Positions 17,088 through 26,402 of a DNA stretch of 64,000 nucleotides are shown here, piece after piece. The notes below the pieces were generated by a model. It did no database searches. It had not been told where the DNA came from and saw only the letters and a program-made list of their open reading frames with translations. Numbering within the stretch: the first letter of the stretch is position 1; every line of letters begins with the position of its first letter. The translations under genes and the position numbers were made by a program. The stretch comes from Roseovarius faecimaris (GTDB taxonomy: Bacteria; Pseudomonadota; Alphaproteobacteria; Rhodobacterales; Rhodobacteraceae): contig NZ_CP034348.1 in NCBI RefSeq assembly GCF_009762325.1, positions 2,176,501-2,240,500 on the forward strand. Direction: 5' to 3'.

Positions 17088-17905
17088 CCCAGCGCCTTGC
17101 GCAGCATGTTGAGCGCCACCAGCGTCAGGAACACGGCAAAAACCCGTTTGAGCGGTTTGGGGTCCATCGAATGCGCAAGCTTCACCCCCCAGGGCGCGGT
17201 GATCAGCGTCATGGCGATGACCACGCCGAACGCCACCAGGTTGACCGCCCCGAAAGTGAGCGGCGGGCGGGTCGCCGGGTCAACCGTCAGAAACAGGAAG
17301 CCGATGACCGACGGCACGGCGATGACCACGCCAAAGCCCGCCGCCGTGGCCACGGCGCGGTGGATGGGGGTGTTGTAAAGGCTCATCAGCGGCACCCCGA
17401 AAGAGCCGCCGCCAATGCCCATCAGCACGGACATGAAACCGAGGATGGGCGACATGATGATGCGCGTCACACCTGTGGGCATGGCCTGACCCAGCCGCCA
17501 CTCGGACCGGCCCAGCCCCATGTAAAGCCCGACGATGATGCCCAGGATGCCAAACACGGCCTGCAGGGCGGTGGAGCTGAGATTGGAGGCGACACTGACG
17601 CCGATCACGGCCCCGATGGCAATGCCGGGCGCCCAGGCGCGCAGAATGTCCCAGTCGACTGCTCCGCGTTTGTTATGGCTCAGGACCGAACGCACTGAGG
17701 TGACGATGATCGTGGCCAGAGAGGTGGCCAGACAGACTTGCATTAGCTGCGGACCGTCATAGCCAAGTGTCTGGAACGCATAGAAAAACGCAGGGACCAG
17801 TACAATGCCTCCCCCCACGCCCAACAGGCCCGCCAGCACCCCGGCAAAGCCGCCGATGACCATGAGAAGGATCAGCATCTGGATCAGAAGCATCGTGTCG
17901 GGCAT
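17081..17905 (-). CDS. TSUP (TauE/SafE) family permease
   Basis: 274 residues with about eight membrane helices and the family's G-x-G-G-G-x-x-x-V-P motif twice: L-L-G-V-G-G-G-I-V-L-V-P near residue 27 and L-M-G-I-G-G-G-S-F-G-V-P near 161. TSUP members move organosulfonates, sulfite or sulfoacetate across the inner membrane. GGGGGA precedes the start. It is coupled to a downstream dioxygenase-like gene, so a sulfonate-related pair is possible but not shown. Confidence 0.85.
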   Translation of the reverse strand: MPDTMLLIQMLILLMVIGGFAGVLAGLLGVGGGIVLVPAFFYAFQTLGYDGPQLMQVCLATSLATIIVTSVRSVLSHNKRGAVDWDILRAWAPGIAIGAVIGVSVASNLSSTALQAVFGILGIIVGLYMGLGRSEWRLGQAMPTGVTRIIMSPILGFMSVLMGIGGGSFGVPLMSLYNTPIHRAVATAAGFGVVIAVPSVIGFLFLTVDPATRPPLTFGAVNLVAFGVVIAMTLITAPWGVKLAHSMDPKPLKRVFAVFLTLVALNMLRKALGW

Positions 17906-17995
17906 TGGCGTCCCCCTTTGTGTCGCCTTGGCTTACACCGCCAATGCGCGAAGGAAAAGAGAGGCCGTAGGGTGCGTGTTTACACGCACCGATGG

Positions 17996-18991
17996 TCAGG
18001 CACTGGCCGGTACCTGCCCCACCTGATCCAAGGCCGACAGCACCAGCTCGGGTCCGGCCCCGGGTTTCGTGGCCCCCTCCGACAGCACACGCCGCCAGCC
18101 GCGCGCGCCCGGGCGCCCCGCAAAGAGGCCAAGCATATGGCGGCTGATCTGGTGCAGCCGCCCGCCCGAGGCCAGATGCGCCTCGATATAGGGCAGCATG
18201 GCGTGGACGGCCTCCTCCGGCGCGGTGAGAGGCGATGTCCCCCCGAAGATCCGTGCATCGGCCTCCAGCAGAAGGTCTGCCGGTTGATGATAGGCCGCAC
18301 GCCCGATCATCACCCCGTCAAGACCGCGATCGAGAAAATCCGCGGCCTGTTCCAGGCTGTCGATGCCGCCATTCACCGACAGGTGCAAGCCCGGAAACAG
18401 CGCCTTCATCTGGTGGACAAGCGCATAGTCGAGCGGTGGAATTTCCCTGTTTTCCTTGGGGCTTAACCCCTGAAGCCAGGCTTTGCGCGCATGGATGATG
18501 AAACGGTCGATACCAGCGGCTGAAACCTTGGCCAGAAACTCGGGCAGCACCTCTTCGGGCGTCTGATCATCCACCCCGATCCGGCATTTCACCGTCACCT
18601 CGATCGGCACCGCCTCGGCCATGGCGGCACAGCAATCGGCCACAAGGCCCGGCTCTTTCATCAGAACCGCGCCGAACGTGCCCGATTGCACCCGGTCCGA
18701 GGGGCATCCGACATTGAGGTTGATCTCGTCATAGCCCGCCTCAAACCCGAGCCGCGCGGCCTGGGCCAGTTCCTCGGGATCCGAACCGCCGAGCTGGAGC
18801 GCGACCGGGTGCTCGGCCTCGGAAAACTCCAGCAGATGCACGGCCCCGCCCCGGACCAGCGCAGGTGCTGTGACCATCTCGGTATAAAGCAGGGTCTGGC
18901 GCGTCAGCAGCCGATGCAGATAGCGGCAATGCCGGTCCGTCCAGTCCATCATCGGGGCCACAGACAATTTAGCGTGTTGATTTATCTTCAT
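17996..18991 (-). CDS. dusA: tRNA-dihydrouridine(20/20a) synthase DusA
   Basis: 331 residues, the DusA length. It begins K-L-S-V-A-P-M-M-D-W-T-D-R-H-C-R and has the catalytic Cys in N-L-N-V-G-C-P-S-D-R-V-Q-S-G, H-A-R-K-A-W-L-Q-G-L-S-P-K-E-N-R and the flavin-binding S-V-N-G-G-I region. It reduces uridine in the tRNA D-loop with NADPH and FMN. No close operon partner is seen. Confidence 0.95.
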   Translation of the reverse strand: MKINQHAKLSVAPMMDWTDRHCRYLHRLLTRQTLLYTEMVTAPALVRGGAVHLLEFSEAEHPVALQLGGSDPEELAQAARLGFEAGYDEINLNVGCPSDRVQSGTFGAVLMKEPGLVADCCAAMAEAVPIEVTVKCRIGVDDQTPEEVLPEFLAKVSAAGIDRFIIHARKAWLQGLSPKENREIPPLDYALVHQMKALFPGLHLSVNGGIDSLEQAADFLDRGLDGVMIGRAAYHQPADLLLEADARIFGGTSPLTAPEEAVHAMLPYIEAHLASGGRLHQISRHMLGLFAGRPGARGWRRVLSEGATKPGAGPELVLSALDQVGQVPASA

Positions 18992-19569
18992 TTCTTAACT
19001 TCAAACTTTTGGCTTTGGGCCCTGCTACGCTGGACTACGCGCCGACATCCCCGAATTTGCCCCTCAACGACGACCCGTCGCACACATAGCGCACATCAAA
19101 ATGGCCTCCTCCCCTCCGGTGCCTACCGGGACCCGATCAGACGAAAGGGCCGCGACGCGAGCGAAACGGTCCTTCACCGCGACGGCGCCCAATGCCGGGC
19201 CCGCCGGGGCTGGCGCAGAACACGTTAGCCGTCTTCGGCCTTCAGACCTTTGGCGACCTCATCGACCTTCATATAGACGATATGTGCGAGGTAGGGAAAC
19301 CGCCGCCTCGCGCGGGTCTTTCCCGTCCGGGACCCTTGCGGCTGAGTGATCCGGGTGTCAGAGGGAAGCCCTCCCGGCCCGTGACGGGTTTGGAGGTCGG
19401 CAGAGACGCTCCCTTCGACCCTGCCCCGCGCAGCAACAGGCTTTCGGCGTTCCTTGGACTGCGACGGGTTCACGCCGCTTGGTTCCTGCAAATGCGTGTT
19501 TCTGGCGCTTGATTTTGATCATTTCCAAAACTTGGCTTGGCCACTAATGTCATGCAAGGGAGGAGAAAC
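18992..19569. other. 578-bp gap with no supported gene
   Basis: Between divergent dusA and the AcoR-like gene. Several short frames exist, but none has a believable start and composition. On the minus strand at about 19228-19290 a frame ends I-V-Y-M-K-V-D-E-V-A-K-G-L-K-A-E-D-G-stop, which looks like a natural protein C-terminus whose upstream part is degraded (low-complexity Arg/Pro). It may be a gene remnant. Promoters of dusA and the regulator should lie here too. Confidence 0.35.
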
Positions 19570-20514
19570 TTGATCAAGAACCATGCCGATCGCGTTTTCG
19601 AGAGCGTGCGGAGCTCAACCGCTGCCGCCCGATCCGCGGTTGCGGCCTCGTGGCGGCGCAGTTTCGATCGGTACGGACTTGACCCGTCACAACGGCAAGA
19701 GCCGCGGGCGGTCGACGAGAGCACCCTTCTGCGGCAAAAGGAAGCCGCAGGCCACCTGATGCATCTGGCAGAGCCGCGTCTGGATGAACTATACGGCATG
19801 ATCGCCCATTGCGGTGCGGCCGTCTTCCTGACGGACAGGGATGGGGTGGTGCTTTCGGGCCGCGCCCGCCCCGGTGATCAGGGCGCCTTCCGCGAGTGGG
19901 GGCTCGAAGCAGGCCGCGACTGGAGCGAGGCGGCGCAAGGCACGAACGGGATCGGCACTTGCCTTGCGGAACGACGGGCCCTCATCATCCACCGGGACGA
20001 GCACTTCATGGCGCATAACACGGGTATGAGCTGTATCGATGCGCCCGTCTTCGGGGCCGACGGTGCACTTGTGGCAGCATTGGACGTCTCGTCGGCACGG
20101 GCTGACCAGACCGAAAGCCTGAACCAGTTGATCGCCGCCATGGTCACCCGCCTCTCAATCCAGCTCGAAACTGACCTCTTCCGCGCGGAATTCAGCAATC
20201 GTCGTATTCTCATGACGGGCGAAGAGACCTCGGGGGCGCATCTTCTGGCCGTTGATTCCGATGACATCGTGGTTGGCGCCAGCCGCGCCGCACGGCAGGC
20301 CTTCGGGATTGTGCGGGAAGGCGCGTTCGACAAAAGACCGCTTCGCGATCTGACGGGCGAAGCGTCCGTAGGTCTGCAGGGCGCGGAACGCAGCGCGGTT
20401 CTTCGTGCCATCACGCGGGCTGGCGGCAACCTCTCCGAAGCGGCGCGAGAGTTGGGAATTGGCCGCGCCACGCTCTATCGCCGGATGAAACGGCTGGGGA
20501 TCAGCGAAAGATAA
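19570..20514 (+). CDS. AcoR-like GAF/Fis-HTH regulator lacking the AAA+ domain
   Basis: 314 residues. The N-terminal GAF-like sensor (about residues 60-210) has the AcoR pattern [15 protein letters not shown] and [14 protein letters not shown] short linker region follows, then a C-terminal Fis helix-turn-helix ([23 protein letters not shown]). The sigma-54-contacting AAA+ ATPase domain of true AcoR is absent, so it cannot act as a sigma-54 activator by itself. I favour TTG at 19570 because GGGAGGAG lies just upstream; ATG at 19552 and TTG at 19537 have no such site. It lies 140 bp before an aldehyde dehydrogenase that it probably regulates. Confidence 0.8.
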   Translation: MIKNHADRVFESVRSSTAAARSAVAASWRRSFDRYGLDPSQRQEPRAVDESTLLRQKEAAGHLMHLAEPRLDELYGMIAHCGAAVFLTDRDGVVLSGRARPGDQGAFREWGLEAGRDWSEAAQGTNGIGTCLAERRALIIHRDEHFMAHNTGMSCIDAPVFGADGALVAALDVSSARADQTESLNQLIAAMVTRLSIQLETDLFRAEFSNRRILMTGEETSGAHLLAVDSDDIVVGASRAARQAFGIVREGAFDKRPLRDLTGEASVGLQGAERSAVLRAITRAGGNLSEAARELGIGRATLYRRMKRLGISER

Positions 20515-20519
20515 GCGAA

Positions 20520-20541
20520 CCTGTCTCAGGATTGAGACAGG
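20520..20541. promoter_or_regulatory. Inverted repeat CCTGTCTCA-N4-TGAGACAGG, candidate operator
   Basis: Perfect 9-bp arms around GGAT, five bases after the regulator stop and 113 bp before the aldehyde dehydrogenase start. It has no T-run, so an operator for the AcoR-like protein fits better than a terminator. TGTCTCA/TGAGACA half-sites suit a Fis-type dimer. No sigma-54 -24/-12 pair is visible between it and the start codon. Confidence 0.6.
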
Positions 20542-20654
20542 TCGACCTCCTGCCCGGTTTCGGGCCACTGACAGACCCGTTTCCCCTTGTCATCTCTGTC
20601 CATGTCGCGGCCAGGAGGCCCGCGCATAGACGAAGATCCAGGAGGAGGATTCAC

Positions 20655-22172
20655 ATGAACGAAATGACCCAGATCGCGACCGGTTACACGTCGCCTTTCA
20701 AACCGCGCTACGACAATTTCACCGGCGGTCAGCCCGTGGCCCCCGTCAATGGACGGTATTTCGACAACATCACACCGATCAGCGGTGAAAAGGTTTGCGA
20801 AGTTGCCCGCTCGGACGCGGCCGATATCGAGTTGGCACTGGATGCCGCCCACGCCGCCAAGGACGCCTGGGGCAAGACCTCGGCTGCGGAACGCTCCAAC
20901 ATCCTGCTGAAGATCGCCGACCGGATCGAGGAAAACCTTGAACTGATCGCCACCGCCGAGACCTGGGACAACGGCAAACCCATCCGCGAAACGATGGCCG
21001 CCGATATCCCGCTTTCGGTCGACCATTTCAGGTATTTTGCCGGTGTCCTGCGCGCGCAGGAAGGCAATATGTCCGAGATCGACCATGACACGGTCGCCTA
21101 TCACTTCCACGAGCCGCTTGGCGTCGTGGGCCAGATCATTCCGTGGAACTTCTCGGTTCTCATGGCCGCGTGGAAACTGGCCCCTGCCCTTGCCGCCGGC
21201 AACTGCATCGTGCTCAAACCTGCCGAGCAGACCCCGGCCGCGATCATGGTCCTGATCGAGACCATCGCCGATCTGCTCCCGGCTGGCGTGCTGAACGTGG
21301 TCAACGGATACGGTGCCGAGGTGGGCGCGCCTCTGGCCTCCAGCCCGCGCATCGCCAAGATCGCCTTTACCGGCTCCACCGAGACCGGCCGCAAGATCAT
21401 GCAGGCTGCAACCGAGAACCTGATCCCCGTCACGCTGGAGCTGGGCGGCAAGTCCCCCAACATTTTCTTCAGCGACGTGATGGCCGAAGATGACGCCTTC
21501 CTCGACAAGGCGGTCGAGGGCTTCGTCCTCTTCGCCTTCAACCAGGGCGAGGTTTGCACCTGTCCGTCCCGTGCGCTGATCCAGGAGGACATCTATGAGG
21601 AGTTCATCACCCGCGCCATCGCCCGCGTCGAGGCGATCACACGGGGCGATCCGCGCGACATGAACACCATGGTCGGTGCGCAGGCCAGCCGCGAACAGCA
21701 GGACAAGATCCTGTCCTACCTGACCATCGGGGTGGAAGAAGGCGCCGAGGTCCTGACCGGCGGCAGTGCCGAGACAATCGAGGGTCTTGAGAACGGCTTT
21801 TACATCAAGCCGACCATCCTCAAGGGCCACAACAAGATGCGTGTCTTCCAGGAGGAAATCTTCGGGCCTGTCGTCTCTGTGACGACCTTCAAGGACGAGG
21901 CCGAGGCGCTCGCGATTGCCAATGACACGATGTACGGCCTCGGAGCGGGTGTGTGGTCTCGCGATGCGAACCGCTGCTACCGCTTTGGCCGCGCCATCGA
22001 GGCCGGGCGGGTTTGGGTCAACAACTACCACGCCTATCCTGCCCACGCAGCCTTCGGCGGCTACAAGCAGTCCGGCATCGGGCGCGAAACCCACAAGATG
22101 ATGCTGGACCATTACCAGCAGACCAAGAACATCCTGATGAGCTACAACCCCAACAAGCTGGGGTTCTTCTAA
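20655..22172 (+). CDS. NAD-dependent aldehyde dehydrogenase, AcoD/ExaC type
   Basis: 505 residues. The ALDH signature L-E-L-G-G-K-S-P-N carries the general-base Glu, [11 protein letters not shown] contains the nucleophilic Cys, and I-P-W-N-F and F-T-G-S-T-E-T-G mark the cofactor site. Length and the C-terminal Y-N-P-N-K-L-G-F-F match the acetaldehyde dehydrogenase group found beside AcoR-like regulators. It oxidises short aldehydes to acids with NAD+. GGAGGAGG precedes the ATG at 20655. The adjacent regulator and inverted repeat imply inducible expression. Confidence 0.9.
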   Translation: MNEMTQIATGYTSPFKPRYDNFTGGQPVAPVNGRYFDNITPISGEKVCEVARSDAADIELALDAAHAAKDAWGKTSAAERSNILLKIADRIEENLELIATAETWDNGKPIRETMAADIPLSVDHFRYFAGVLRAQEGNMSEIDHDTVAYHFHEPLGVVGQIIPWNFSVLMAAWKLAPALAAGNCIVLKPAEQTPAAIMVLIETIADLLPAGVLNVVNGYGAEVGAPLASSPRIAKIAFTGSTETGRKIMQAATENLIPVTLELGGKSPNIFFSDVMAEDDAFLDKAVEGFVLFAFNQGEVCTCPSRALIQEDIYEEFITRAIARVEAITRGDPRDMNTMVGAQASREQQDKILSYLTIGVEEGAEVLTGGSAETIEGLENGFYIKPTILKGHNKMRVFQEEIFGPVVSVTTFKDEAEALAIANDTMYGLGAGVWSRDANRCYRFGRAIEAGRVWVNNYHAYPAHAAFGGYKQSGIGRETHKMMLDHYQQTKNILMSYNPNKLGFF

Positions 22173-22200
22173 GCCTCACCAGGTACAGAGCCAATGATTG

Positions 22201-22229
22201 GGCCTGCCACTGCATGTGGCAGGCCTTTT
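22201..22229 (+). terminator. Terminator of the aldehyde dehydrogenase gene
   Basis: GGCCTGCCAC (22201-22210) and GTGGCAGGCC (22216-22225) form a 10-bp stem with loop TGCAT, followed by TTTT. It starts 28 bp after the stop codon. Confidence 0.88.
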
Positions 22230-22506
22230 CGCGTGCGCCATGAACGTCTTATTGCCGCGAAGACGAACGACCAGTTCCGATGGAAAGGGCCTAATCCATC
22301 TTCGACGTCCAAAGCAACACTCGAAATGTCCATAAGGTCGCCTGAAAACAAGCTGTCGAAACAAGGGCAGCGATTGCGTACGACACGTCGCAAATCATTG
22401 ATATAAATCATTAATAACAGACACCCACCATCGCGGCGACGGACAGGCGCACCAACCGGCGCAGGGCCGCGTTCGAGGATGGGAACCTAGGTCACAAGCG
22501 CCGTTT
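22230..22506. other. 277-bp gap between convergent genes, with an FNR-like box
   Basis: No supported gene. TTGAT-ATAA-ATCAT at 22398-22411 differs by one base from the FNR/FnrL consensus (TTGAT-N4-ATCAA), and AAATCATT is directly repeated around it. Both neighbours end here, so no known start lies downstream of the box. A small RNA or chance match is possible. Confidence 0.3.
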
Positions 22507-23037
22507 TCAGCCGCCGAAAATCAGTGACTTGAGCGTTGGATTCTTTGCTCCGGGGCCGGTTTGACGAAAGATCACCTGAAGGCCGGTGCTGTCGCCCTCC
22601 TCGTCCTCGCGATGAACCACCTGGCGCGGGATTCGGATCTGCACGGGTTTGCCCTGATCCTGTGGCGACCAGGGGCGTGCGGTGCGGATGCAGCTTGCCT
22701 CCTGGCCCGTGTAGGGCGCGTTCGGGGCCACTTTGCGCATGAAGCCGAGGTCGCGATGCAGGACGGCGCCATCGACATAGGCCGAGCCTGTGCGCACCAC
22801 ATTGCCCGATTTACCCTTCGAAAAGATCGCCTGGCGTTCGCTTTCTGCCCAGACACCGCAGAGGCCGGTCATCCCGTCGACCTCCCGCAACTCGGCGGCG
22901 ATATCGATCCCTCCACCGGTGGAATAGGTGCCGCCATCGAGGGTTGGATTTTCAAGCTTCATCATCATGACCTGCTCGGCCGGTGTGCAGGCGGTCAATG
23001 CGGCGATGCCGATAAGCGCAAGGCTGAAACGTGTCAT
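22507..23037 (-). CDS. Hypothetical lipoprotein
   Basis: 176 residues starting MTRFSLALIGIAALTACTP: a lipoprotein signal peptide with lipobox L-T-A-C. The mature part has two well-spaced Cys (G-L-C-G-V-W and A-S-C-I-R-T) that could form a disulfide in the periplasm, and G-L-C-G-V-W-A-E-S-E-R-Q resembles periplasmic proteins of roseobacters annotated only as hypothetical. No known domain is recognised. Confidence 0.7.
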   Translation of the reverse strand: MTRFSLALIGIAALTACTPAEQVMMMKLENPTLDGGTYSTGGGIDIAAELREVDGMTGLCGVWAESERQAIFSKGKSGNVVRTGSAYVDGAVLHRDLGFMRKVAPNAPYTGQEASCIRTARPWSPQDQGKPVQIRIPRQVVHREDEEGDSTGLQVIFRQTGPGAKNPTLKSLIFGG

Positions 23038-23109
23038 GTCAGACCCTCTTTTGCTGGTGGTTTCCCCGAATCTAGGCCTTCGCGCCAGCTTTGCAAAGCC
23101 ACAGTCGCG

Positions 23110-23982
23110 TTACGAGCCGCCCCCGGCATAGGCCGCGGTGTCATCGAGCAATTCAGGGTACCATTTCTCAAGCGCAGGCAGGAAGCCCTCGCGCAGACGG
23201 CCCACTTGCGCAGGCGTCAGATCCTCGCGCCAGACGCCCGCCTGCCCTTTCGCGAAGAAGCTGGTCATGCCTTTCGGCTTCTCGAAAAAGCCGTGCTTTT
23301 CTTCCTGCTTTTTCATCGCGGCAAAGCTGGTATCCTTGATCGCCTTGGCAAGCTTGGGGCTGTCCATCGGAACTTTCAGGAAATCACCCAGAAGCTTACG
23401 CATTGTTTTTGCTGGCTTTTCCAGAAGGTCCTCGTAGCGCACCACATGCAGTGGAAGCCCCGGCGCGCTGGTCCAGGCATGCACGTGATCGTCCCAGCGG
23501 CCCAGCACGTCATAGATGCCGCTTTCCGTTCCCATGATCGTCTCAGGGTTCAGCATCCGGTCAATCGCGGTATCCACATCCGCAGATTGATGCCGCGCGA
23601 AACTGGGCGCGAGGTCAAACGGATTGCGCAGGATATAGATCGCCGCCGACGTGACCTGGGGCGGGATGAGCTCCACATCGAAAAGTGTGATCGGCTGGCA
23701 GTGCGTTTTGACGAAATGGTGATTGGGTTTCGACCCGGCAATGAGCCGGACCACCTTGGCCCGCGCCTGCGCCCATTCCTGCAAGCTGTTGGCCCTGAAT
23801 GGCCCGCCGACGGCGGCGTTGTAGATATCCTGCCGGGTATCGCCCGTCGTGAACGCGCGCAAATTGTTGATATCAGGCGCTTTTCCAGGGGGCATCAGGT
23901 AATGCGCCAAAAGGCTGCGCATCCAGGTATTGCCGGATTTCGGATAAGAGGCGAGCCAGATGATGCGTTGTAAATTGCTCAT
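23110..23982 (-). CDS. Sulfotransferase domain protein (second of a tandem pair)
   Basis: 290 residues. The PAPS 5'-phosphosulfate loop is A-S-Y-P-K-S-G-N-T-W-M-R (near residues 10-21) and the 3'-phosphate region is Y-I-L-R-N-P-F-D-L-A-P-S (near 125). V-R-Y-E-D-L-L-E and a C-terminal G-x-A-G-x-W segment (K-G-Q-A-G-V-W-R-E-D-L) complete the cytosolic-sulfotransferase pattern. It should transfer sulfate from PAPS to a small or glycan acceptor. Start 23982 overlaps the stop of the paralogue upstream in ATGA. The acceptor is unknown. Confidence 0.85.
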   Translation of the reverse strand: MSNLQRIIWLASYPKSGNTWMRSLLAHYLMPPGKAPDINNLRAFTTGDTRQDIYNAAVGGPFRANSLQEWAQARAKVVRLIAGSKPNHHFVKTHCQPITLFDVELIPPQVTSAAIYILRNPFDLAPSFARHQSADVDTAIDRMLNPETIMGTESGIYDVLGRWDDHVHAWTSAPGLPLHVVRYEDLLEKPAKTMRKLLGDFLKVPMDSPKLAKAIKDTSFAAMKKQEEKHGFFEKPKGMTSFFAKGQAGVWREDLTPAQVGRLREGFLPALEKWYPELLDDTAAYAGGGS

Positions 23983-24812
23983 GCGTCGAGATATCCGTAG
24001 CGTTTCATCGTGGCGCGGTGGTCTTTTTTGATCTGCTCCGCCAGTTCGGGGGCAAGCTCGGACTTCCATGATCCGGCCTTGCCTGAGGTGAAGAAGCTTT
24101 CGGCCGCGGCGGATTTTTCGATGAAACCGTGCTTTTTCTCCTGCTTCTTCACTTCCTTGAAACTGGCGTGCTTGATCGCCCGTTTCAGGCGCTCCTCATC
24201 CACCGGAATCCCGATGTGGTTGAGAACATTTGCGAAATTCTCCTCCGGTTCGGCCAGAAGATCCTCGTAACGGATGGTAAGCTGCGGGTAAGAGGCGCGC
24301 GCGGTCCAGGAATTCACATGTTCGGACCACGAACCAAGGAAGGTTGCCACTGCCATCGCATCCCCGCTGGTGGCGTTGTCGGAATGGCCGATCGCATGAA
24401 CCGCCTGCTCGACGCTCAGGTCATGGTGCCGTGCATAGGACAGCACCATGTCGAGCGGATTGCGCAGAATATAGATGGACGAGCGGGTGTATTGCTCGGG
24501 GATCAACTGCACACCAAAGGCGTCGCGGCGGATATTGTGGGTTTTGACGAAATTCACGTCGGCATTATTAGCGACGATCCCGCGCAGCACCTTGTCGCGC
24601 AGGGTGAGGATTTGGGCCGGATCGTTCACATCGATCTGGCGGCCGGCCACCATGTGATAGGTCTTGGCAATCGTATCGCCCATACCGAAGCGATGCACCT
24701 GATTGATCGGCATCGGCTCTTTGGTGTTCATAAGGTAGTTGGCCAGAAAAATCCGCATCCAGGTGTTGCCAGACTTCGGATAGGAGGCCAGCCAGATGAT
24801 GCTCTTCTTCAT
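23979..24812 (-). CDS. Sulfotransferase domain protein (first of a tandem pair)
   Basis: 277 residues, clearly paralogous to the next gene: A-S-Y-P-K-S-G-N-T-W-M-R near residue 8, Y-I-L-R-N-P-L-D-M-V-L-S near 118, I-R-Y-E-D-L-L-A and S-G-K-A-G-S-W-K-S-E-L. The shared K-K-Q-E-(E/K)-K-H-G-F motif shows a duplication. The start could be 24812 (MKKSII, aligned with the paralogue) or 24833; the ribosome site is weak for both. It lies after the porin terminator, so it may have its own promoter in only about 20-100 bp or depend on read-through. Confidence 0.85.
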   Translation of the reverse strand: MKKSIIWLASYPKSGNTWMRIFLANYLMNTKEPMPINQVHRFGMGDTIAKTYHMVAGRQIDVNDPAQILTLRDKVLRGIVANNADVNFVKTHNIRRDAFGVQLIPEQYTRSSIYILRNPLDMVLSYARHHDLSVEQAVHAIGHSDNATSGDAMAVATFLGSWSEHVNSWTARASYPQLTIRYEDLLAEPEENFANVLNHIGIPVDEERLKRAIKHASFKEVKKQEKKHGFIEKSAAAESFFTSGKAGSWKSELAPELAEQIKKDHRATMKRYGYLDA

Positions 24813-24833
24813 GTCGACGTGGTCCCGGGCCAT

Positions 24834-24855
24834 AAAAAATGGGGCTTTGCGCCCC
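24834..24855 (-). terminator. Terminator of the porin gene
   Basis: Stem GGGGC/GCCCC with loop TTTGC, followed on the minus strand by ATTTTTT (24834-24840). It overlaps the region just upstream of the sulfotransferase start. Confidence 0.75.
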
Positions 24856-24917
24856 CTTTTAAATAGAAACGGCGGAAGGACAAGCCCCCCGCCGCTCTAA
24901 TACTTGAGTTTCTAAGA

Positions 24918-26033
24918 TTAGAAGCTCAGGTTGATCGCGGTACCAACTGCGAAGCCTTCGACTTCGAGCGTACCCGACACACCGTTTTCAGCCATAACGG
25001 CATACACGTCCCAATCAACACCCGGGCCGAGGTCACGGCTGGCGCCGACTTTGTACGCGGTGTAATCGGAGGTCACGCCGGGAGCCACAGTCGTCTCACC
25101 TTGGTAGGTGAGCGCTTCGAAGGCCCAGGGACCAGCGGCGTCGTAGGTCATGCCGAAGCTCCAACCTTCTTGGTCGCCAACACCGTTGGCAGCGCCGTTG
25201 TCGTTTTCAGCATACGAACCACCGATGGTGAAGCCGCCGAAGCCAACAGTTGCGCCAATGCCCCAGGTTTCCGGGTCGCTGGCAGGGTTGCCTGCTGCGT
25301 AGCTACCGGTACCGTAGCGGGCACCGATGTTCACGTCAGCATTGCCGAAGGACTGGCTGTAGTTGACGCCGATGTCCATCACGTCCGACAGGAAGATGCC
25401 GTTGGTGTCCAGGCCGAGGCCGTAGTTGTTGCCAGCGTTGGTCACACCGTCACGGGCGTACGAAACACCGATGGTCAGGCCATTGAAGGACGGGGTGTAG
25501 TAGCTGATACGACGCACGTCGTTGTTACCGGCAACCTCAGTGTAGGACGAGATTGCGGCTTGACGGAATGCGAAGGGCAGAGCGCCCGAAGCCGACAGAG
25601 CGATGAAGGTCGAGATCGACGGCGAGTTGATCCACATCGACGTCACGGTCGGTGCGCCAACCATCGACTTGTAACCAGCCGAGTTTTCAGCACCGATGTC
25701 CAGACGACCGAAGGTGTCCGACGAGATCGACATATACGATTCGTCGATGTTCAGGCCGTTCTGGCCTTCGAACTGGATGTTCACACCAAAGGTCAGGCCG
25801 TTGTCCAGCGTGATCGACGGGGTGAAAATGATTTCAGCCGTTTGGTGCAGTTCCAGACCGGACCAGTCAAAGCCGGGTGCGGTCGCGCCGCCGACTTTCA
25901 GGTCGCCGTCAATGAATGCGACGTGCTGGCTCATGAAGCCGCCCCAGTCCAGGTTCCAGTCCTGAGCCGAAGCAGGCGCAGCAGCGGCGACGCCGAGAGC
26001 GATAGCGCTGGTGCAGAGAAGTTGCTTTTTCAA
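24918..26033 (-). CDS. Outer-membrane porin
   Basis: 371 residues: a signal peptide (MKKQLLCTSAIALGVAAAAPASAQ, cut after A-S-A) and a beta-rich mature protein with alternating aromatic/hydrophobic strands, Gly-Asn-Asp turns (N-D-N-G-A-A-N-G-V-G-D) and a terminal Phe after I-N-L-S, the usual outer-membrane assembly signal. It matches the Gram-negative porin family seen in Rhodobacter. The start codon is TTG (26031-26033): GGAGGG lies exactly seven bases upstream, and there is no ATG in frame that gives a signal peptide. It is likely abundant; a clear terminator follows. Confidence 0.9.
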   Translation of the reverse strand: MKKQLLCTSAIALGVAAAAPASAQDWNLDWGGFMSQHVAFIDGDLKVGGATAPGFDWSGLELHQTAEIIFTPSITLDNGLTFGVNIQFEGQNGLNIDESYMSISSDTFGRLDIGAENSAGYKSMVGAPTVTSMWINSPSISTFIALSASGALPFAFRQAAISSYTEVAGNNDVRRISYYTPSFNGLTIGVSYARDGVTNAGNNYGLGLDTNGIFLSDVMDIGVNYSQSFGNADVNIGARYGTGSYAAGNPASDPETWGIGATVGFGGFTIGGSYAENDNGAANGVGDQEGWSFGMTYDAAGPWAFEALTYQGETTVAPGVTSDYTAYKVGASRDLGPGVDWDVYAVMAENGVSGTLEVEGFAVGTAINLSF

Positions 26034-26402
26034 GGGTTATCCCTCCTAATAGCAGGAAAGTTTCATGTACCGCCGCCCCCAAGTCGGGCACGGCTTGGGA
26101 ATGGAATGCGGCAAATGCCCCCTCAGAGTCAACGAAAGCCCCCATGGACGCCGTCATGTTGCGGGCGTTGTGTTGTTAAAACCACACTCAAACCGCCCGC
26201 CGCAAAGAGCTTTCTGTCAAAAGCCCTTATTTTATTGGAATCGCCATAACTTTCGCCCGGGATTGCCGGGGTGGCGAGCTTGCCGTTTTGCGGATGATTT
26301 CCGGGATTATGCCGCGGTCTGCGCATGGGTTGTGTGGCAATTCCGACTCACTTTGCGCCAGGCGGCCGGATGGCACACACGATTCTCAGGAATGTGCGCC
26401 GC
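26034..26402. other. 369-bp gap: porin promoter region and BKACE 3' side
   Basis: The strong Shine-Dalgarno TAGGAGGGATAA is at 26038-26049. An AT-rich patch at 26205-26245 may hold the porin promoter with a long 5' leader (about 170-200 nt), a common place for small-RNA control of porins. No operator or gene is supported. Confidence 0.35.

Noticed and set aside
20526..22112. 528-codon minus-strand open frame
   Set aside because: Antisense to the aldehyde dehydrogenase; no homology.
22169..22411. 80-codon minus-strand ORF
   Set aside because: It overlaps the aldehyde dehydrogenase terminator, has no ribosome site and no recognisable domain.
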